From NCBI RefSeq assembly GCF_002161445.1, contig NZ_NFHT01000004.1:1-64000 (forward strand): a stretch of 64,000 nt of DNA, given 5' to 3'. The stretch is from Alistipes sp. An66 (GTDB lineage Bacteria > Bacteroidota > Bacteroidia > Bacteroidales > Rikenellaceae). Positions within the stretch are counted from its first letter, which is position 1. Each line of letters opens with the position of its first letter. Made by a program: the position numbers and the translations under genes. Below the pieces are notes generated by a model, which was not told the DNA's origin, did no database searches, and was given only the letters and a program-made list of their open reading frames with translations. Positions 45,078 through 53,089 of the stretch are shown here, in pieces.

Positions 45078-46291
45078 CAGGGCAGGCGTTTGAGCTCCTC
45101 GACGATCTTGCGCGGGAGGTCGGGGCAGTGCTTGCAGCACTTCATGTCGACGGAGTACATCCGGGCGATGCAGTAGTTGCGGTGGTCGCACTCGCTGCGG
45201 GTCGCCGCGTCGCCTTCGCGGAGCTTGTTGACGAATGCCGGGGCGTTGACCAGCGCGCGGGCCATCTGCACGAGTTCGAAACCGGCGCCGAGGGCCCGCT
45301 CGATGCCTTCGCGGCTGACCAACCCGCCGACGTAGATCAGCGGACCCTTCAACGCTGCGCGGAACTTTTTGGCATCTTCGAGGAAGTAGCACTCCTCGAA
45401 GGGGAACTGCTTGATCATCAGGGGTCCGAACCAGCGGATGAAGTATCGGAGCCAGAGCGGCGAGTAGTAGCTCATCGTGTAGAGGGGGATCAGTCCGCGC
45501 ATGACGGCCATCGGGGCTTTCGACACGAACCCGCCGGAGAGGACGATCCCGTCGACGCCGAACGACTCGATCACGCGGGCGATCTCGATGCTCTCGGGGA
45601 TCTGGATGCCGCCCTTGAAACCGTCGTACATGTTGTGTTTGACGGTGACGGCCATGCCGCAGGCGCGTGCGGCCCCGACGGCCTCTTCGAGACACATCCG
45701 CATGAAGCGCATGCGGTTTTCGAGCGAGCCTCCGTATTCGTCGCGCCGATGGTTGGTGTAGGGCGAGAGGAACTGCGAGATGAGGTATCCGTGCCCGGCA
45801 TGGACCTCCACGGAGTCGAATCCGGCGTCGTGGGCGGTGCGGACGGCGCGTCCGAAGTCTTTGGCGACCTGTTCGATCTCGCTGCGGCGCATGCCGCGCA
45901 CGGGGGTGTAGGCGTAGAGGTTCACGCCCGACGATGCGCCGATGGGCATCTGCCCGGCGGTGGTCCAGTGTGTCATGTTTCCGCAGTGTCCGATCTGAAT
46001 GGCGGCGGCGGCTCCTTCGCGGTGGATGGCGTCGGTGATGTCGCGCAGCCCGGGGACGATCGCGGGGCGGAGCCAGAGCTGCTTGTTGAACGAGAGACCG
46101 CTGCGGCAGACGGCGGCGTAGGCGAGCGTGGTCATGCCGATGCCGCCGCGGGCTACGGCCACGTGGTACTCTTTGAGTTGCTGCGTAGGTCCGAAATCCT
46201 TGCCCATCGACTCGAATGCCGCGGAGCGGATCGTGCGGTTGCGCAGCGTCACGGGGCCGAGCTTGTAGGGCGTGAAGAGTTTGGATTCCAT
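45077..46291 (-). CDS. Old-yellow-enzyme-type NADH:flavin oxidoreductase, 5-beta-reductase candidate
   Basis: A 404-residue FMN TIM barrel with the family motifs NRTIRSAAFE near 18, QIGHCGN near 98, HAGHGYLISQFLSP near 164-177, and the C-terminal GGLVS ... LVQMARALV. After the barrel comes a five-Cys cluster (368, 374, 385, 386, 389) in place of the second flavin/NAD domain of BaiCD-type enzymes; it could hold an Fe-S centre, though the spacing is not the usual one. By resemblance and location it should reduce an enone such as a 3-oxo-delta4-steroid; other enoate substrates remain possible. Confidence 0.85.
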   Translation of the reverse strand: MESKLFTPYKLGPVTLRNRTIRSAAFESMGKDFGPTQQLKEYHVAVARGGIGMTTLAYAAVCRSGLSFNKQLWLRPAIVPGLRDITDAIHREGAAAAIQIGHCGNMTHWTTAGQMPIGASSGVNLYAYTPVRGMRRSEIEQVAKDFGRAVRTAHDAGFDSVEVHAGHGYLISQFLSPYTNHRRDEYGGSLENRMRFMRMCLEEAVGAARACGMAVTVKHNMYDGFKGGIQIPESIEIARVIESFGVDGIVLSGGFVSKAPMAVMRGLIPLYTMSYYSPLWLRYFIRWFGPLMIKQFPFEECYFLEDAKKFRAALKGPLIYVGGLVSREGIERALGAGFELVQMARALVNAPAFVNKLREGDAATRSECDHRNYCIARMYSVDMKCCKHCPDLPRKIVEELKRLP

Positions 46292-46345
46292 GTTATATTC
46301 GGTTGTTTTGACGTTTCTCCTGCTGTTTGTCTGCCTTCTCGCGGA

Positions 46346-47107
46346 TCAGTAGATAAAGGGTATGATCCGCTTCCGCCGAAGTCTTGAAAACTCCTCGCCG
46401 AACTCCTGTTCGTAGCGGCGGCGGAGCGATGCGGCGCGTGGTGCGAGGTTGGCGAAGGTCCACCAGGCGAAGACGGCGCCGGCCCACGACCACGAAGCCA
46501 CGGCGAATCCGACCCATTCGAGCAGTTCGCCGAAGTAGTTGGCCGAGGAGACGTAGCGGAACATGCCGCCGCGGGGGATGTAGTGTCGCGTGTCGCCGGG
46601 CTTGCGGAGGTGGCGGATGATCCGGTCGGAGTGGAGGTTGACGGCCATTCCGGCGATGAAGAGGACGCCGCCGACGTAGATGTAGGGCTGTGCGAACCAG
46701 TTGTCGTAGTAGCCGTCGGGCGAGACGTAGAAGATCCACCCGCCCTGCATCAGGGCGTTGAGGGTGTTGAAGAGCATTCCCATGAGGACGATCCCGAGGG
46801 GCATGCGGGAGTTTCCGCGCAGGAGCATCGGGAAGATGAACGAGCGTTGGAAGTAGTGAGCCTCGAAGAGCAGGAAGAGGGCGAGGGGCCCGGCCTGTCC
46901 CATGCGGTCGGACGTGGCCCACAGCACGGCCATGAGGATGAAGACGGGTGATTCCATCATCACCCATCCGATTTTGTTGGGGATCGGGAGCCCGTAGCGG
47001 CGGTTGAAGAGGTAGCCGTACCCGGCTTCGAAGAAGTGCAGGGCGATGAATACCACGAGGGCCAGCGAGGCCATGACGATGAGGAAGATGTCGAACGTTT
47101 CGCGCAT
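46346..47107 (-). CDS. Steroid 5-alpha-reductase homologue (SRD5A family)
   Basis: A 253-residue membrane protein with 6-7 helices and the C-terminal NADPH/steroid-binding domain of the 3-oxo-5-alpha-steroid 4-dehydrogenase family. SSANYFGELLEWVGFA near 187-201, the ASWSWAGAVFAWWTF segment and the terminal KRIIPFIY are strikingly like human SRD5A1, whose length (259) is also close. It probably reduces the delta-4 double bond of a 3-oxosteroid or bile acid to the 5-alpha (allo) form. First gene of the group; promoter at 47133-47163. Confidence 0.88.
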   Translation of the reverse strand: MRETFDIFLIVMASLALVVFIALHFFEAGYGYLFNRRYGLPIPNKIGWVMMESPVFILMAVLWATSDRMGQAGPLALFLLFEAHYFQRSFIFPMLLRGNSRMPLGIVLMGMLFNTLNALMQGGWIFYVSPDGYYDNWFAQPYIYVGGVLFIAGMAVNLHSDRIIRHLRKPGDTRHYIPRGGMFRYVSSANYFGELLEWVGFAVASWSWAGAVFAWWTFANLAPRAASLRRRYEQEFGEEFSRLRRKRIIPFIY

Positions 47108-47132
47108 GAGGCAGGATTTCGTAAAAACGGCA

Positions 47133-47163
47133 TAAAGGTAGGAAAAAAATCGGGGATGGTCAA
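47133..47163 (-). promoter_or_regulatory. Promoter for the steroid-reductase-like gene group
   Basis: Reverse strand: TTG (47163-47161), 20-bp spacer, TACCTTTA (47140-47133), one mismatch, about 25 nt before the ATG. Confidence 0.55.
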
Positions 47164-47309
47164 GGCCGAAAAGCGTGCGGCGTTGTTCGATTTTTCCCGG
47201 TTTCGGGTGTTGGCTTCTCTGTGCGGCGGCCGGAGGGCGCGAAAAAACGACCGCCGGAGCCTGTCCGGCGGTCGGTACGCATGACCTGCGGTCGTTAACG
47301 TATGGACCG

Positions 47310-48725
47310 TCAGTGCGTATAGACTTTCCCTTTCTGATGTTCGTTGGCTTCGAATTTGAGCCGCGAGGTGGTGGGGTAGCGGAGTTTCTCGAACTCGGCC
47401 ACGGCGTTGCGGATGTCGCCCAGCAGCATGTCGGCCATGTCGCGGGACATGCCCTGACGCACGACGATGCGCATGACGACCGTCTTTTCGATGTTCTTCG
47501 GCATGGTGTAGGCCGGGACCATCCAACCGCTCTGTTGGAGTGCGGCTTGCAGGTCGAAGAGGGTCCATTTGGCCGATTTTTCGTATTCGGGATCGAGCGA
47601 CCAGATGAAGAGCGGGTTGACGACCTCCGCGGCGAAATTCCTGAAACAGGGCATCCGGCCGATTTCGCGGTGGCAGTAACGTGCGATCTCCATCGAGTTG
47701 TTCTGAATCTCGCGGTAGCCCTCGAATCCGAGCCGGATGAAGTTGTAATACTGTCCGAGGATCTGTGCTGCGGGGCGCGAGAAGTTGAGCCCGACCTGTG
47801 TGATGCTGGCCCCGAGGTAGTTGACCGAGAAGGACATCTCGTCGGGGAGATACTTTTTGTCCTTCCAGACGACCCACCCCAGCCCGGGATATACGAGCCC
47901 GAACTTGTGTCCGGAGGTGGAGATCGACAGCACCCATTTGAGGCGGAAATCCCACTTGACCTCGGGGTTGAGGAACGGGAGGATGAAGCCTCCGGACGCG
48001 GCGTCGACATGGATCGGGATCTCGTATCCGGTCTTTTGGTTATAGGCGTCGAGGGCCTTGTCGAGGGCTTCGACGTCGTCGTTGAGCCCGGACCACGTCA
48101 CGCCGGCGATGGGGACGATGCAGATGGTGTTTTCGTCGCAGATTTTCAGCGCGGCGTCGATGTCGAGGGTTTTCTTGTCGGCCGTGAGGGGCACGGTGCG
48201 GAGTTCGATCTGCCACAGCTGGCAGAACTTCTCCCAGACGACCTGATAGGCGGCGCTCATCACCAGATTGGGCTTGTCGTAGGGCTTTCCGGCGGCCTTG
48301 CGGCGGTTGCGCCAGCGGAGCCAGGCGGCGACGCCTCCGAGCATGCAGGCCTCGGACGATCCGATTCCGACGGCTCCGGCCTTCCATTCGGCCTTTTCGG
48401 GGGTGTTCCAGAGGTTGGCGAGGATGTTGATGCAGCGTCCGCACATGACGGCCACGCGCGGATATTCGGTTTCGTCGATGTAGTTGACGTTGATGGCCTC
48501 GTTCATCAGGCGCGTGGCATAGTCGTCCATGTAGGTCGTCACGAACGTGGCCAGATTCAGCCGGGGCTGGGTCTGGGGATAGGTTTCGTCCTTGACCATC
48601 TGGTAGGCGATTTCGGGCGCGGTTTTGCCCTTTGGGATGAATTCGACGGGGGCCGGGGATCGCATCTCCTTCGATCCGAAGATGTCGGACGAAGTGTCTC
48701 CGGCGGGGGTGTTCTGGTGTTTCAT
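47310..48725 (-). CDS. gadB: Glutamate decarboxylase
   Basis: PLP enzyme converting glutamate to GABA and CO2, consuming a proton. The 471-residue length equals other bacterial GadA/B proteins. The PLP Lys is in STSGHKFGL near 275; HVDAASGGF near 242 is the Asp/Ala cofactor pocket; the C-terminus ends HQKGKVYTH, matching the auto-inhibitory tail with a terminal His in E. coli GadB. It lies ~12 kb from gadC/glsA and has no obvious promoter match. Together the three make a complete glutamine-to-GABA system. Confidence 0.95.
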   Translation of the reverse strand: MKHQNTPAGDTSSDIFGSKEMRSPAPVEFIPKGKTAPEIAYQMVKDETYPQTQPRLNLATFVTTYMDDYATRLMNEAINVNYIDETEYPRVAVMCGRCINILANLWNTPEKAEWKAGAVGIGSSEACMLGGVAAWLRWRNRRKAAGKPYDKPNLVMSAAYQVVWEKFCQLWQIELRTVPLTADKKTLDIDAALKICDENTICIVPIAGVTWSGLNDDVEALDKALDAYNQKTGYEIPIHVDAASGGFILPFLNPEVKWDFRLKWVLSISTSGHKFGLVYPGLGWVVWKDKKYLPDEMSFSVNYLGASITQVGLNFSRPAAQILGQYYNFIRLGFEGYREIQNNSMEIARYCHREIGRMPCFRNFAAEVVNPLFIWSLDPEYEKSAKWTLFDLQAALQQSGWMVPAYTMPKNIEKTVVMRIVVRQGMSRDMADMLLGDIRNAVAEFEKLRYPTTSRLKFEANEHQKGKVYTH

Positions 48726-48785
48726 GAGTCGAAAAAAATTGGTTTACGGAGCGGGAGGGTTGCACGAACTGTGCCATAAATTTCG

Positions 48786-48793
48786 TATCTTTC
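48786..48793 (+). promoter_or_regulatory. Possible -7 element for the sirtuin gene
   Basis: TATCTTTC, one mismatch from TAnnTTTG, 23 nt before the ATG. Confidence 0.35.
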
Positions 48794-48816
48794 GGCGACG
48801 AAAAAACACGAATGCC

Positions 48817-49518
48817 ATGAAACGACTCGTCGTATTTACGGGCGCGGGGATGAGCGCCGACAGCGGCCTGGCGACGTTCCGCGATTCGGACGGACTGTGG
48901 GCCAACTACCGCATCGAGGATGTCTGCACGCCGGAGGCTTTGGCGCGGAACCGGGCGCTGGTCATCGAATTCTACAACAAACGGCGTCGGGAGATGCTCG
49001 CGGCGCGACCGAACGCGGGCCACGAAGCCATTGCGGCGCTGGAACGGGACTTTGCGGTGGAGGTCGTAACGCAGAACGTCGACGACCTGCACGAACGGGC
49101 CGGCTCGACGCACGTCACGCACCTGCACGGCGAGCTGCGCAAGCTGCGTTCGACGCGCAACCCGGAGCTCGTGGTCCCGATCGAGGGGTGGGAGCAAAAA
49201 CTCGATGCCACGGCGCCGGACGGCTCGCTGCTGCGGCCGCATATCGTCTTTTTCGGCGAGTCGGTGCCGATGTTCGAGCGTGCGGCGGAGATTGCCGCGC
49301 GGGCCGAGATCATGGTCGTGGTGGGGACGTCGCTGGCGGTCTACCCGGCGGCCTCGCTGGTGCGCTACGCGCAGCCGGGGGTTCCGATCTACCTTGTGGA
49401 CCCCGGCCACCCCGACACGACGGGCATCCGCAACCCGCTGACCGTCATTTCGAAACGTGCCGCGGAGGGCGTCCCGGAGCTGGTGGACCTGTTGCGTCGG
49501 ACCTATCTGGACCAGTAG
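48817..49518 (+). CDS. Sir2-family NAD-dependent deacylase lacking the zinc cysteines
   Basis: A 233-residue sirtuin. NAD-binding FTGAGMSADSGLATFRD near 7-22, TQNVDDLHERAG near 85-96, catalytic His104 in LHGEL, and RPHIVFFGE near 140. Tyr53 and Arg56 (FYNKRRR) match the YxxR pair of SIRT5/CobB-type desuccinylases. The usual two CxxC zinc pairs between His104 and RPHIV are missing; the only Cys is at 37. ATG at 48817 was chosen because it directly begins the Rossmann fold. Acts on acyl-lysines or acyl-ADP-ribose in the cytosol. Confidence 0.88.
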   Translation: MKRLVVFTGAGMSADSGLATFRDSDGLWANYRIEDVCTPEALARNRALVIEFYNKRRREMLAARPNAGHEAIAALERDFAVEVVTQNVDDLHERAGSTHVTHLHGELRKLRSTRNPELVVPIEGWEQKLDATAPDGSLLRPHIVFFGESVPMFERAAEIAARAEIMVVVGTSLAVYPAASLVRYAQPGVPIYLVDPGHPDTTGIRNPLTVISKRAAEGVPELVDLLRRTYLDQ

Positions 49519-49522
49519 CGCG

Positions 49523-50122
49523 ATGTCGGTCTATTTCGTATTGGAAATGCTCGGGACGCTGGCCTTTGCGATCAGCGGCATCCGGCTGGCCTCGGCCAAG
49601 CGCTTCGACTGGTTCGGGGCCTACGTCGTGGGCTTCACGACGGCCATCGGGGGCGGGACGCTGCGCGACCTGATGCTGTCGCAGACCCCCTTCTGGATGC
49701 TGGACAGCGTCTACCTCATCGTCACGGCCATCGCTCTGGGGATCGTCATCCTCTTCGGGCGCTACCTGATCCGGCTGAACAACACGTTTTTCATCTTCGA
49801 TGCCGTGGGGCTGGGGCTGTTCACGGTCGTGGGCATCGAGAAGACCCTTGCGGCGGGCTTTCCGCTGTGGGTGGCCGTCATCATGGGCACGATGACCGGC
49901 GCGGCGGGCGGCGTGCTGCGCGACATCCTGATCAACGAGGAGCCGCTTATTTTCCGCAAGGAGATCTACGCGCTGGCGTGCATCTTCGGGGGCTTTGTCT
50001 TCTGGGTGTGCCGCCTGGCGGGCGTGGATGGCGCGGTGTTGCAGATCACGACGGCCGTGGCGGTGATCGCCGCGCGGGTCGTGGCAGTGCGCTTCGGACT
50101 GAAACTCCCGACGTTGAAGTGA
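49523..50122 (+). CDS. TRIC-family (UPF0126) membrane protein
   Basis: A 199-residue protein with seven predicted helices in two inverted repeats, each with a glycine motif: GGGTLRD near 47 and AGGVLRD near 130. This is the prokaryotic trimeric intracellular cation channel family (YadS/YicG), which forms K+ channels or, in E. coli, glycine-linked transport has been proposed. It begins 4 nt after the sirtuin stop and is co-transcribed with it. Confidence 0.9.
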   Translation: MSVYFVLEMLGTLAFAISGIRLASAKRFDWFGAYVVGFTTAIGGGTLRDLMLSQTPFWMLDSVYLIVTAIALGIVILFGRYLIRLNNTFFIFDAVGLGLFTVVGIEKTLAAGFPLWVAVIMGTMTGAAGGVLRDILINEEPLIFRKEIYALACIFGGFVFWVCRLAGVDGAVLQITTAVAVIAARVVAVRFGLKLPTLK

Positions 50123-50345
50123 TACCCAACGGGAGGCTACAAAGGCCTTCCGTCCCGGGCGCTCGGACTTCCGAGGTCTCTTTTTCCGCAAAAACAAAGT
50201 GCGCTGGTCTGAAAGACCGGTTTTAGGGGCGGTGGTATGCCGAAAGGGTCGGAAACAAATCCGCGCTTCGACCGTTGGGTGCGGATTCATCCGTCGGAAA
50301 CCTCGTAAGGTTCCGCAGCCCCTGAAACCCCTTTCTTAAAGGGGC

Positions 50346-50596
50346 ACCTTTTGGTGTCAAAAGGTACCACCAAAACCATCCGCACGTCGCCTGCTGCGGG
50401 AGATGCCGGCCGGGTGAGTTGAGCGGGCGCAGTAAGATCAGGCCTTTACAGCCTCCCGCTCCGGGCACTCCCCCGCCCGCCATCTCTTGATCCGCATCCG
50501 GCGAGAGTGCGGAACCTCCCTTTTATTTCAGATAACCCGCAAATAACGGTCGACGCGGATTCAGGACTACGGAAACCCCGTGAGTTTCCGCAGCCC
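50346..50596 (+). repeat. 251-bp direct repeat, copy 1
   Basis: Begins with the hairpin ACCTTTTG-GTGT-CAAAAGGT (50346-50365) and ends at CCGCAGCCC. Copy 2 lies exactly 594 bp downstream with only about two base differences (at the equivalents of GCGGAACC/GCGGGACC and GAGTTTCC/GAGGTTCC) and no gaps. Confidence 0.93.
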
Positions 50597-50939
50597 ACAA
50601 AACCCCTTTCTTAAAGGGGCGGTTTTTGCGGCGCTTTTTGCCGACCCAAAAAGCGCCAAACTATGCAACCGTTCCGGTTGCAGATTCTTGTACCTTTTGA
50701 TGGCAAAAGGTACCCAAAACCAGCCGCAAGTTGCTTTTTGCGGGGCCGCACCTCGGCATCACGGAAACGGGCGCCTGACGCGGGTTTGCAAGCAAACCGG
50801 CCCCGTTTCTTTTCGCTCCGCCTTCGTTGCGTCCTTTTTCCGCGAAAAGCAAAGTGCGGCGGACACCAGAGATGCGCGGAACCGGCCCGGAAACCCTTCA
50901 CAGATACCATCGCCCATAAAACCGGTTTCTTAAACCGGT

Positions 50940-51190
50940 ACCTTTTGGTGTCAAAAGGTACCACCAAAACCATCCGCACGTCGCCTGCTGCGGGAGATGC
51001 CGGCCGGGTGAGTTGAGCGGGCGCAGTAAGATCAGGCCTTTACAGCCTCCCGCTCCGGGCACTCCCCCGCCCGCCATCTCTTGATCCGCATCCGGCGAGA
51101 GTGCGGGACCTCCCTTTTATTTCAGATAACCCGCAAATAACGGTCGACGCGGATTCAGGACTACGGAAACCCCGTGAGGTTCCGCAGCCC
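50940..51190 (+). repeat. 251-bp direct repeat, copy 2
   Basis: Near-identical to 50346-50596. It is preceded by the hairpin ACCGGTTT-CTT-AAACCGGT where copy 1 has CCCCTTT-CTT-AAAGGGG, so the repeat boundary falls at a hairpin whose stem differs. It runs into the tandem units at 51151. Confidence 0.93.
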
Positions 51191-51420
51191 CTGAAACCGG
51201 CTTTTTAAGCCGGCGGTTCTTAACCGGGGCGGATTCAGGACTACGGAAACCTCGTAAGGTTCCGCAGCCCCTGAAACCCGGTTCTTAACCGGGGCGGATT
51301 CAGGACTACGGAAACCCCGTGAGGTTCCGCAGCCCCTGAAACCGGCTTTTTAAGCCGGCGGTTCTTAACCGGGGCGGATTCAGGACTACGGGACCTCGTA
51401 AGGTTCCGCAGCCCTTAAAA
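51151..51420 (+). repeat. Four tandem repeat units ending inside meaB
   Basis: Units start with GGATTCAGGACTACGG at 51151, 51231, 51296 and 51376 (lengths 80, 65, 80 and a shorter last one). Each has an imperfect CGGAAACC...GGTTCCG hairpin, CAGCCC(C)TGAAA, then one or two hairpins of the type N-TT-CTT-AA-N'. The last unit runs across the stop codon of meaB at 51415-51417. Single related units occur at 50283, 50557 and, reversed, at 21695-21738. Confidence 0.9.
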
Positions 51421-52533
51421 CCCCTTTTTGAAATAGAGGTCGAGGAGTTCTTTGGCGGCGACGAACGACGAGATCTTGTCGTCGAGGACCCGCTGCTCGT
51501 AGTCGGCGATCTTGCCCTCGACGGCCGGATCGCGGTAGAAACTGCTCCGCAGCGCCTCGTTGATCGTCTCGTACATCCAGTATTTGTTCTGGCGGTTGCG
51601 GTTGTGCTGGAAATAGCCGTTGCGCTGAATGTGGTCGAGGTACTCCTCGACGCCCTTCCAGACCTCCTCCAACCCGGCCTTCGTCACGGCCGACGAGGTG
51701 TAGACTTTGGGCCGCCAGCCCGACTCCGGTACGGGGAAGAGCCGCAGGGCCCCCTGGAACTGCGTTTTTGCAAGTTCGGCCTTGTGGACATTTTCGCCGT
51801 CGGCCTTGGTGATGACCATCAGGTCGGCCATCTCCATGATGCCGCGCTTGATGCCCTGCAACTCGTCGCCGGCTCCCGAGATCTGCAACAGCATGAAGAG
51901 GTCGACCATCGAGTGTACGGCGGTCTCGGACTGCCCGACACCTACGGTCTCGATGAAGATGACGTCGAACCCGGCGGCCTCGCACAATACGATGGTCTCG
52001 CGGGTCTTGCGGGCGACGCCGCCGAGCGACCCTGCCGAGGGCGAGGGGCGCACGAAGACCGCGGGGTTGTTGCAGATGCTCTCCATGCGGGTCTTGTCGC
52101 CGAGGATCGAGCCGCCGCTGCGCTCCGACGAGGGGTCGATGGCCAGCACGGCGAGCTTGTGGCGCAGCGAGGTGACCATGTTGCCGATGGCCTCGATGAA
52201 GGTGGACTTCCCGGCCCCGGGGACGCCCGTGATGCCGATGCGCACGGACCGCCCGGCGTGGGGCAGACAACGCTCGATGATCTCCTGCGCCTGGGCGTAG
52301 TGGTCGGGGTTCGAGGACTCGACGAGCGTGATGGCCTGCGAGAGGGTGGTGATGTTTCCGGCGAGAATGCCTTCGACGTACTCGTCGGTCGAGAGTGCGC
52401 GCTTCTTGTGCCGCTTGAAATAGGGGCTGATGATGGGCTGCTCTTCAACGCCTTCGGTGACGTTCAGCGCCGTATCGTGATGCGTGTCCGCGTATTCGCG
52501 TTCGTAGTGGTCTATCTTGGTGAAGGAGGTCAT
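51415..52533 (-). CDS. meaB: Methylmalonyl-CoA mutase-associated GTPase MeaB
   Basis: G-protein chaperone that loads and protects the B12 cofactor of methylmalonyl-CoA mutase. The 372-residue protein has Walker A GVPGAGKST near 109, AIDPSSERSGGS near 136, FIETVGVGQSE near 199 (switch region) and ITKADGE near 249. The ATG at 52533 was preferred to a TTG at 52539. It follows a thioredoxin-like gene by 6 nt. The mutase genes are outside the window, but the epimerase and decarboxylase operon starts 1.3 kb away. Confidence 0.94.
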   Translation of the reverse strand: MTSFTKIDHYEREYADTHHDTALNVTEGVEEQPIISPYFKRHKKRALSTDEYVEGILAGNITTLSQAITLVESSNPDHYAQAQEIIERCLPHAGRSVRIGITGVPGAGKSTFIEAIGNMVTSLRHKLAVLAIDPSSERSGGSILGDKTRMESICNNPAVFVRPSPSAGSLGGVARKTRETIVLCEAAGFDVIFIETVGVGQSETAVHSMVDLFMLLQISGAGDELQGIKRGIMEMADLMVITKADGENVHKAELAKTQFQGALRLFPVPESGWRPKVYTSSAVTKAGLEEVWKGVEEYLDHIQRNGYFQHNRNRQNKYWMYETINEALRSSFYRDPAVEGKIADYEQRVLDDKISSFVAAKELLDLYFKKGF

Positions 52534-52539
52534 GCTCAA

Positions 52540-53004
52540 TCAATAAGTGGCTTGTTCGATGAGTTGTTCGTTGACTTGCAGGCTGTTTCCCATCCAGAGG
52601 GCGCGGTTGCGGGCGTCGATCAGCACGCCGAAGGGCACGTAGGTGACGCCGAACGCCGTGAATCCCCGGTCGGCGTGGTACGTGGCCGAGACGCGCTCCG
52701 AGAGGTAGGGGCGCAGGATCGGGGCGATGCGTGCGGTGTCCTCCCGGGTTACGACGATCACGCGCATCGGCACGTCGGATTTCCCGGCGAGGGTTTTCAG
52801 CCGTTTGAGCGACAGGACGCATGCGGGGTTCGACGAATGGAAGAATTCGACGTAGGTGACGCGTGCCGGACCGGGATGCCGGTCGTCGATCCATCCGGCG
52901 GCTTTGAGTTCGGGGACCTTCTCGCCGAGGACGATGTTCTGGGCCTCCGCATCGGCGGGCTTCAAGACCCATGCCGACAGCAGGATAAGCAACGCTTTTT
53001 TCAT
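52540..53004 (-). CDS. Secreted thioredoxin-like protein with a single active-site Cys
   Basis: A 154-residue protein with a signal peptide (MKKALLILLSAWVLKPADAEAQ) and a thioredoxin/TlpA-like fold: FFHSSNPACVLSLKRL near 54-69 and a cis-Pro in VTYVPFGVLID. The usual CxxC is reduced to NPAC, keeping only the second Cys (Cys62), so ordinary disulfide exchange is unlikely; it might be a peroxiredoxin-like or non-redox member. It precedes meaB in the same transcript. Confidence 0.75.
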   Translation of the reverse strand: MKKALLILLSAWVLKPADAEAQNIVLGEKVPELKAAGWIDDRHPGPARVTYVEFFHSSNPACVLSLKRLKTLAGKSDVPMRVIVVTREDTARIAPILRPYLSERVSATYHADRGFTAFGVTYVPFGVLIDARNRALWMGNSLQVNEQLIEQATY

Positions 53005-53027
53005 AAAAGAGTGCTGGTTTGTCCGAT

Positions 53028-53059
53028 CAAAGATAACACCTTTTGACGGAAGGCGCAAA
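53028..53059 (-). promoter_or_regulatory. Promoter for the thioredoxin-like/meaB transcript
   Basis: Reverse strand: TTTG (53059-53056), 20-bp spacer, TATCTTTG (53035-53028), about 23 nt before the ATG. A full consensus match. Confidence 0.7.
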
Positions 53060-53089
53060 TTTTCGGAAGAAAAGCGTGTTGCGGGGGCG

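Larger units (their letters stand above)
50123..51414. other. Hairpin- and repeat-rich intergenic block without credible genes
   Basis: About 1.3 kb between the TRIC and meaB genes. It holds two 251-bp direct repeats, four tandem units of 65-80 bp, and many further perfect hairpins, for example at 50328-50344, 50603-50619, 50630-50657, 50665-50681, 50690-50713 and 50921-50939. A reverse-oriented fragment (about 50206-50230) carries a GGTCT-TTC-AGACC hairpin after CCCCTAAAACC. The short open frames (85-122 codons) run through the hairpins and resemble no known protein. Confidence 0.8.

Noticed and set aside
50223..51016. Small reading frames of 85-122 codons in the repeat block
   Set aside because: They run through hairpins and repeat copies, have no domain and no start context; such frames are by-products of the dispersed repeat.
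51151..51420. CRISPR array from the evenly spaced repeats
   Set aside because: Units are contiguous and similar throughout; there are no unique spacers, and no cas genes are present.
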